In this document: one piece after another, positions 12,301-18,300 of the stretch
Layout: every line of letters starts with the position of its first letter
Position numbering within the stretch: position 1 is the stretch's first letter
NCBI GenBank assembly: GCA_000226015.1
Contig: JH155980.1
Span: 10,664-34,698, forward strand
DNA length: 24,035 nt
DNA from: Mnemiopsis leidyi
Taxonomy: Eukaryota > Ctenophora > Tentaculata > Lobata > Bolinopsidae
Direction of reading: 5' to 3'
Notes under the pieces: generated by a model
What the model saw: only the letters and a program-made list of their open reading frames with translations
The model's database searches: none
Told to the model about the DNA's origin: nothing
Position numbers and translations under genes: made by a program

Positions 12301-15300
12301 TGCCGTCAACTCACTGCAATAAGATCTAGTAAAAGTTTGGTAAGTTATCTTTGTTAAAGATAAATTATGAGTATTAACGGTAATTACTAGTCAGTTAAAC
12401 TTAATAATTTTATTTTTATTTTTAGCTAGAGTCTAAGTAATTTAATTAAGTGAGAAAACTAAAATAAGTAAGTAACGAGCAACTAACTTAAACAAGCAAG
12501 AAAACTTAAATAAGTAGGAATCCTACCTAAGACTGTTGTCTAAAGATGCGTTTTCAGCATTGGATCGGTTAAGCTCGTTAGTAAGCTGGGCTATTAGCTG
12601 GTCCTTGTCTATGTCCCGCGGTACGGAGGCTGGACCTAAAGGGAGAAGATGAGAGTTTCATATTTTAGTTATCAAAATTTGATTTTTAGTTCTAACTTCT
12701 TAGTAATTGATAATGCGTAAATGTAGGTTTATAAATTTGGTACCGTCAAAATCTCAAATCTTTTCTGCGATGATGATTATTAATCGAGTATTGGATGACC
12801 TAAAAACCGAAACACATATCACATACTTGTGATATATGTGATACACGTGTGAAAACCGCAAATAAACCCAAACACCAGAAGAATCGACTAAACAATTTAT
12901 TTCGGGCATTGACAAAACACGGCAAAAATATCTTCGGTCCTACCTTTGGTCACCAGACGTTTCTTGTGTTTCACAATCAAACGCTTGAACATGTTTCATG
13001 GCTCAACAATACAATAGAAATACAAGAAAAGTTTACAAAAACCTAGGATGAAACTCATACAACATCCTAACAAATTCCACTGAACTACTGCCAAGTTTAA
13101 AATTATCAGCTACCAACTATTAGAGTGGAGAATGTAAAATCACGTCCTGATCTTCAGCCCAAAAATCGGGTATAAATTTTCAATCTAATCCAATCTCAAA
13201 TAGAGAGTGCAGCACCACGATTTGGTGTTGTGTTGCGCAGGTAATTCTGGAACGTAGTGATAGATAATATTGTCTCTGAGCTTGTAACTTTTCTCATTAA
13301 AGTATTAATAACTTCGGTGTTGAAAAAAGGTGGCCTCGGAAAAATTTACCTGGATACTTTTTACGAGCACTCAAAAATTACTTTAAAACGATATTTACTG
13401 GCAGCAACACTACCTAGTGAATTTAAGGTTCCGACTTCCGATAAACTGATTTTTCGTCCAATTGCTTTTTTTCTGTGATCGACTAAAAAAGACATTCTTA
13501 GGGTCAAACTTTTGAAGTTAAAAATTTTTAAAGGATTTTATTTGCAGTCAATCAGAGACAAGCAACTGGAACAAGAATCAGTTACAATGCGACTCACTAA
13601 CTACATTCTGTATGTAGAAATATTTTCTTAGAACGGTAAAGCCTCGGCCCATGTCAACTTATTTCGAGATTGAGGATATCAGGAACGCACGATTTACAAA
13701 AAAATCAGGCTCAATACAAAATATCTGAATTCTGTTTGGCATCTCTGGTATCATTAACTTCGTACCAACCTTATCTTATCTCCACTATCTGATCAGTGCA
13801 GGAGCAGTATAGGGACCGGCACAATATAACGATAGAGAAGGTAAACACAGATAACTGGTATTAGACAACCTTGTCATTAAGGCGCAAGGATCGCGATCGG
13901 CACTGTTTAACTCTGATTAGTTGACAACGATAGCTCGTAAGTAAATACCTCGGTACCTTGGTTTACCTGGCAACCAGATCTATCATGGTCTATGTTCTAG
14001 ACACGACGATGTTATCGTAGATTATGATTCATAAGGAATGGTAAATATTTTGTAATTTGAGGTCTTTATGGATTGCCATGGCAATCCGGCGAAGATGGCA
14101 GATGCAACACCATCGAGATAAGATATTTGTTTGCATAAATATTACTGTATCAATATTACTGTATTTATTGGAGTTTATGGGGCTCGGTTGGAGTGTAAAT
14201 TTGAAATTTAAAATGAATCTATATCGATCTTGTGTGCAAATACCTATGCCAAGATAACGTAAATTTTGGGACTATAACAGGCGGACTTTCTCCGCCGCGG
14301 ATCCGACAGGAGCCGCCAAATGTTCCGCCAAAACGTTCATTTTGGCGGAACCTGGCGGTTTTCTTAGAACACAACACGAATTTTAAGAATACTGTAAAAA
14401 CTGGTTATTTTTCGGATCTAAAACAATACTGCGACGCACACAATTCCTACAAACACACGTAACAAAAGGTTAACTGCGGCTGAGACAGCTAGCATTTCGT
14501 AGTCGAGGTAACAACTAAATTCGCTTTAATCAAAGTAGTCTTAATTTTCATCTAATTAGTTCTGCTTCGGGGTGCCACCTAAGAGACCTGCCCGTCAATT
14601 TGGCATCTTCTCCACCCAAGTTAAAACTATTATAGCATTATCTCACTGTGACATAAAGTATCTGACTGTGACATAAAGTATCTCACTGTGACATAAAGTA
14701 TAGCTGTAGCGTCACCCCACATTAATCTCGTGTGGCACGTCACTGATTTAATTTTTTTCTGAAATAAAAAAAGTTTGGCGGTGTTTCAGCAGTATTAACG
14801 TTCGCACCGTGGTTTCGTTATCCTTGATCAGCCTTAATTCTAAATTAGGGATGCATTTTAGTGCTATCGGTCGCACTCTTTAGCTCTGTGTTTCATTTGA
14901 CATGATTTACTATTATAGTTTTTCAAATTTGGTCTTAAAAGTTAAATCTCTTCTGTTAAATCACATATAACGATTTAAATTTTACTTTTTGATAAAGGAT
15001 TTACACATCGCATAGTCAAGACTTCGATAGAAGTCCTTCCCTATACAATTACAAAAGTGAGGTGAATCTAAATTACAATTCCTTAACCAATCAGAACATT
15101 TTAGAGGGCCCTGTTAGGGAGGAATTTTCTACAATAAGTACCATCCTCCCTACCATCGACCTTTGTCAGGTCCTGCCGACCGGTGAAATGGCTAGATAGA
15201 GGTTCAGAAAATCGAGTTTCAAGCAAGGGGAGTTAAAGAGACAGCTCTCTGCTGTAGAGCCCAGCCTTCGGTCTGGACAGCAAGGGGCCCGATTGAGTTA

Positions 15301-18300
15301 CAGTTTGTAACTTCTAATGATAACCTTTATCCATTAATCTGGTAAGCTCGGACTTACACTGTATTCGACTATTTGAGTAAGGATTCAAAGATAATCCGGA
15401 AAATATGTCAAACAACTAACTAAGATGGTCAAAAAATTGTAAAACCTGTCAAAAATTTGTTCAACAATGAGACAGACTGTAAATTAACCTGATATAGCAG
15501 ATACGCGAGACACCCTCCTAAAGTTCTGTATCTGTTCTGGGGTGGCCTTCTGACTTCCTCCGACAGTGTTTCTTAGGATTTTTGTCAGGTTCGAGTTCTC
15601 CTCTTGCAGCTCAGAGTTCTGGAAGTGGAACGGCCGGATATTTAGCCGCGGAAAAATTGACAGCCAGATCCGACGAACATTATTATAGAGCACTTAAGTT
15701 CTAATATTCTCATGCAATTTACAAGGATTGAAAAAAACCCAATTTAAACAGCTTAGAAGGTCTCGTGACAATTCCCGGACTTACCTGAGCCTGCAAATCC
15801 TGTAAATCTGCAGCGTGTCCTCTCAGAACGTTGTCGTAATGATCCACCACCCTGTCATACTTCTCACTACTTGTCTCCAGATTCTCTCTCAGCTCTCTTT
15901 GTAGTGCTTGTATCGTCTCTAGAAGGGAGTGAGGGATCTTTATCTTCTTGAGGAAAGGGTGGGGGACATTGGAACAATTTTAAACATCGTGCCACTAGCC
16001 CTATTTGAAACATCTTTATGCAGAAATGAACAAAGATTTCTAGATTCCGATTTCGTTTTTCGTTTTTGAGTCTAATCAAGGCCAACTGGTCAATGAGAAT
16101 TTACACATTTCGCAATCTTTAAACTAATAAAAATAAAAGAAAATCACTGCATACCAAGATGCGTAAGACAATTCTCACAAACACAGTTCTCTAAAGGATC
16201 TCTATCTACGGCCTTCCTGTTACGACTTGTGTCTCGAACCTGCGGCAAGAAAAATAAGAGTTGATATTAACAATGTCACGTGACCACATGCAAGCGGAAC
16301 GTAAAGCAACCTTTTTTCTGTGAAGTTATCTGTGCTCCATCATTGCCCTGACCATGTTTTAGCCGTGTAGCCTATCAGATAATCAGAATCTGATCTGACC
16401 TAAAACCTAAATCTTGACCTAAACCTGTTTTTTCCCGATACAAAGCATAGATGTTACCCGGATCGTAGCCGATTTTCCAGAAAGAAATGGCAAGTTAAAC
16501 CACCAACTGTCGAGTTATCATTATCCTCAAATGAGACAGTTTGAAAGTTCCCCTTCTCCCACCAACCTGAGACTCAAATCTGTCTATCTCCTTTCTGAGT
16601 TGCGAATTAGCGGCGTTCAGCTGGTCCATCTGGCGGGAAATCTCCACCCTTTCTCCCACGAGCTGGGAGTTCTTCTGTAGCGTAAAGTCATGCTCCGCTC
16701 TCAGTCTTTCGTACTCGGCCCTGCTAATCGTCTCCCTGCAGCGTTACATTTCGTAACACAGAGTTTTAATACTTTCAACAACTACTACTAATTAAATAAT
16801 TTGAGGTTTTATGCCACTGGAGATGTTAATCGAAATATATATGGAAAATACCTTGAATCCTATGTTATTAAGATCTTAGTTTCATAAATTTGCGACTATC
16901 ATTCGTGTTCCTGATTTTTGGGCTTTCAAAAGAGACACCATTTGTTCGTAACACAGTGTAACATAGTGAAACACTGTGTAACACTGTGTAACATAGTGTA
17001 ACATAGTGTAACCTAGTGTAACAAAGTGTAACAAAGGAAGACAAGAATGATGCAAAACCTCGTGTCAAATGTTACTTCAACGCAGCCTTATTTCGTTAAG
17101 TTACACTAATCACTAAGATGAACGTTATAACGTACAAGCTCATATTATTTTGTAACATTTACCCGTTAGCGTCATTTGACATGGGGTTTATATTAGAAGA
17201 TTGTGCGTGTAGGGTCGTTGATTCCTTGAGCAGTCTCTCCAAAATCTGAAACAAAATGCAAATTTAAACAACAAAACGTCGCAATTTGATTGTGCAACTA
17301 TACTTTAAGTTGATTGAACGGCCAAAAATTGGTTGAACCAGAAAGGTTTTTTATGACGGAAAAGCGCAAAAGCGTTTAAAACAAGAAAATTGAACCCCGT
17401 CAAATTATCCCGGCCGTCAAATCAAATCTGGAAAGCAGTAAAGCAGTCTCGACGCACCTCAATCAATAAAACTCAGTCACATGACCACTTCTTCACTGTC
17501 CAAGTACAATAGCTAAAGAAAGTAATTGCCGATAAAACACTAACTGTAGTTATAAATCCTACCCAATTCCTTGGAGGACACCCAGCAACGTTACCATGGC
17601 GACCTCCTTAATGAGCTCCTAACTCCATTACAGATATAGGAAGAAACAGTAGCCACCTAAGACGCACAACCGAAGCCAATGGTGAGGCACATTCCTTGGT
17701 CGTCCACCAATCACGAGCTCCGTTTCTTGACAGGGAGCCAATCAGGGAGGACCACGTAGGTCACGTGACTGGTTATATGTTTACGATTTAAGGGTAGTCG
17801 AGGTGAAAGAAGAGTTGAAACAGGTCGCCGAGAGTTAAGTTTTGGTGTAGGATGTAGTGATATGTGGAACTGATAGTGTCGGTATAGAAGTAATTCTAGA
17901 AGTACACGTTACATAGAGCGATGTGACCTGGGTTCACAGCCAGGAAATTCCTGAATCCATCTGTAGACAACAGCTGGTATCATGTGTGTAAGGTAGCTGT
18001 GTGCCGATATAAGACTAGTAGAACAAAATAGGACTAACATGTTCCTTTTTTGTCTTTAGTAAATATCCGTGTGTAGAGTCCTCAGTTCTCACGTTCACAC
18101 AATCACACATTTCAAGCACACATCTTCACACGTACACACATTTCCAGCACACATCGTCTCCACTGACGACTCAAATGAAAAGTACGGAAACTAGCCTGTA
18201 TTTTCTGTCTAAGATATTTAGGATCATCCATACAGAGGTCTTGAAGAGTTGCTTCAAAGTCGCTGCAAGTAGTGTAGTCCAGATCTTCAGAGATAACTTC

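Larger units (their letters stand above)
12636..15488. other. 2.85 kb intron between exons 11 and 12
   Basis: The phase of exons 11 and 12 fits directly, so no exon is missing. Contents are a small hairpin (about 12813-12840), an 18-bp palindrome (14070-14087), an E2F-like inverted repeat (14313-14358) and a 20-bp triplet repeat (14641-14700). A GC-richer stretch near 15110-15300 has a possible CTTCGG tetraloop hairpin and could be an old SINE. Open frames here do not look coding. Confidence 0.6.
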
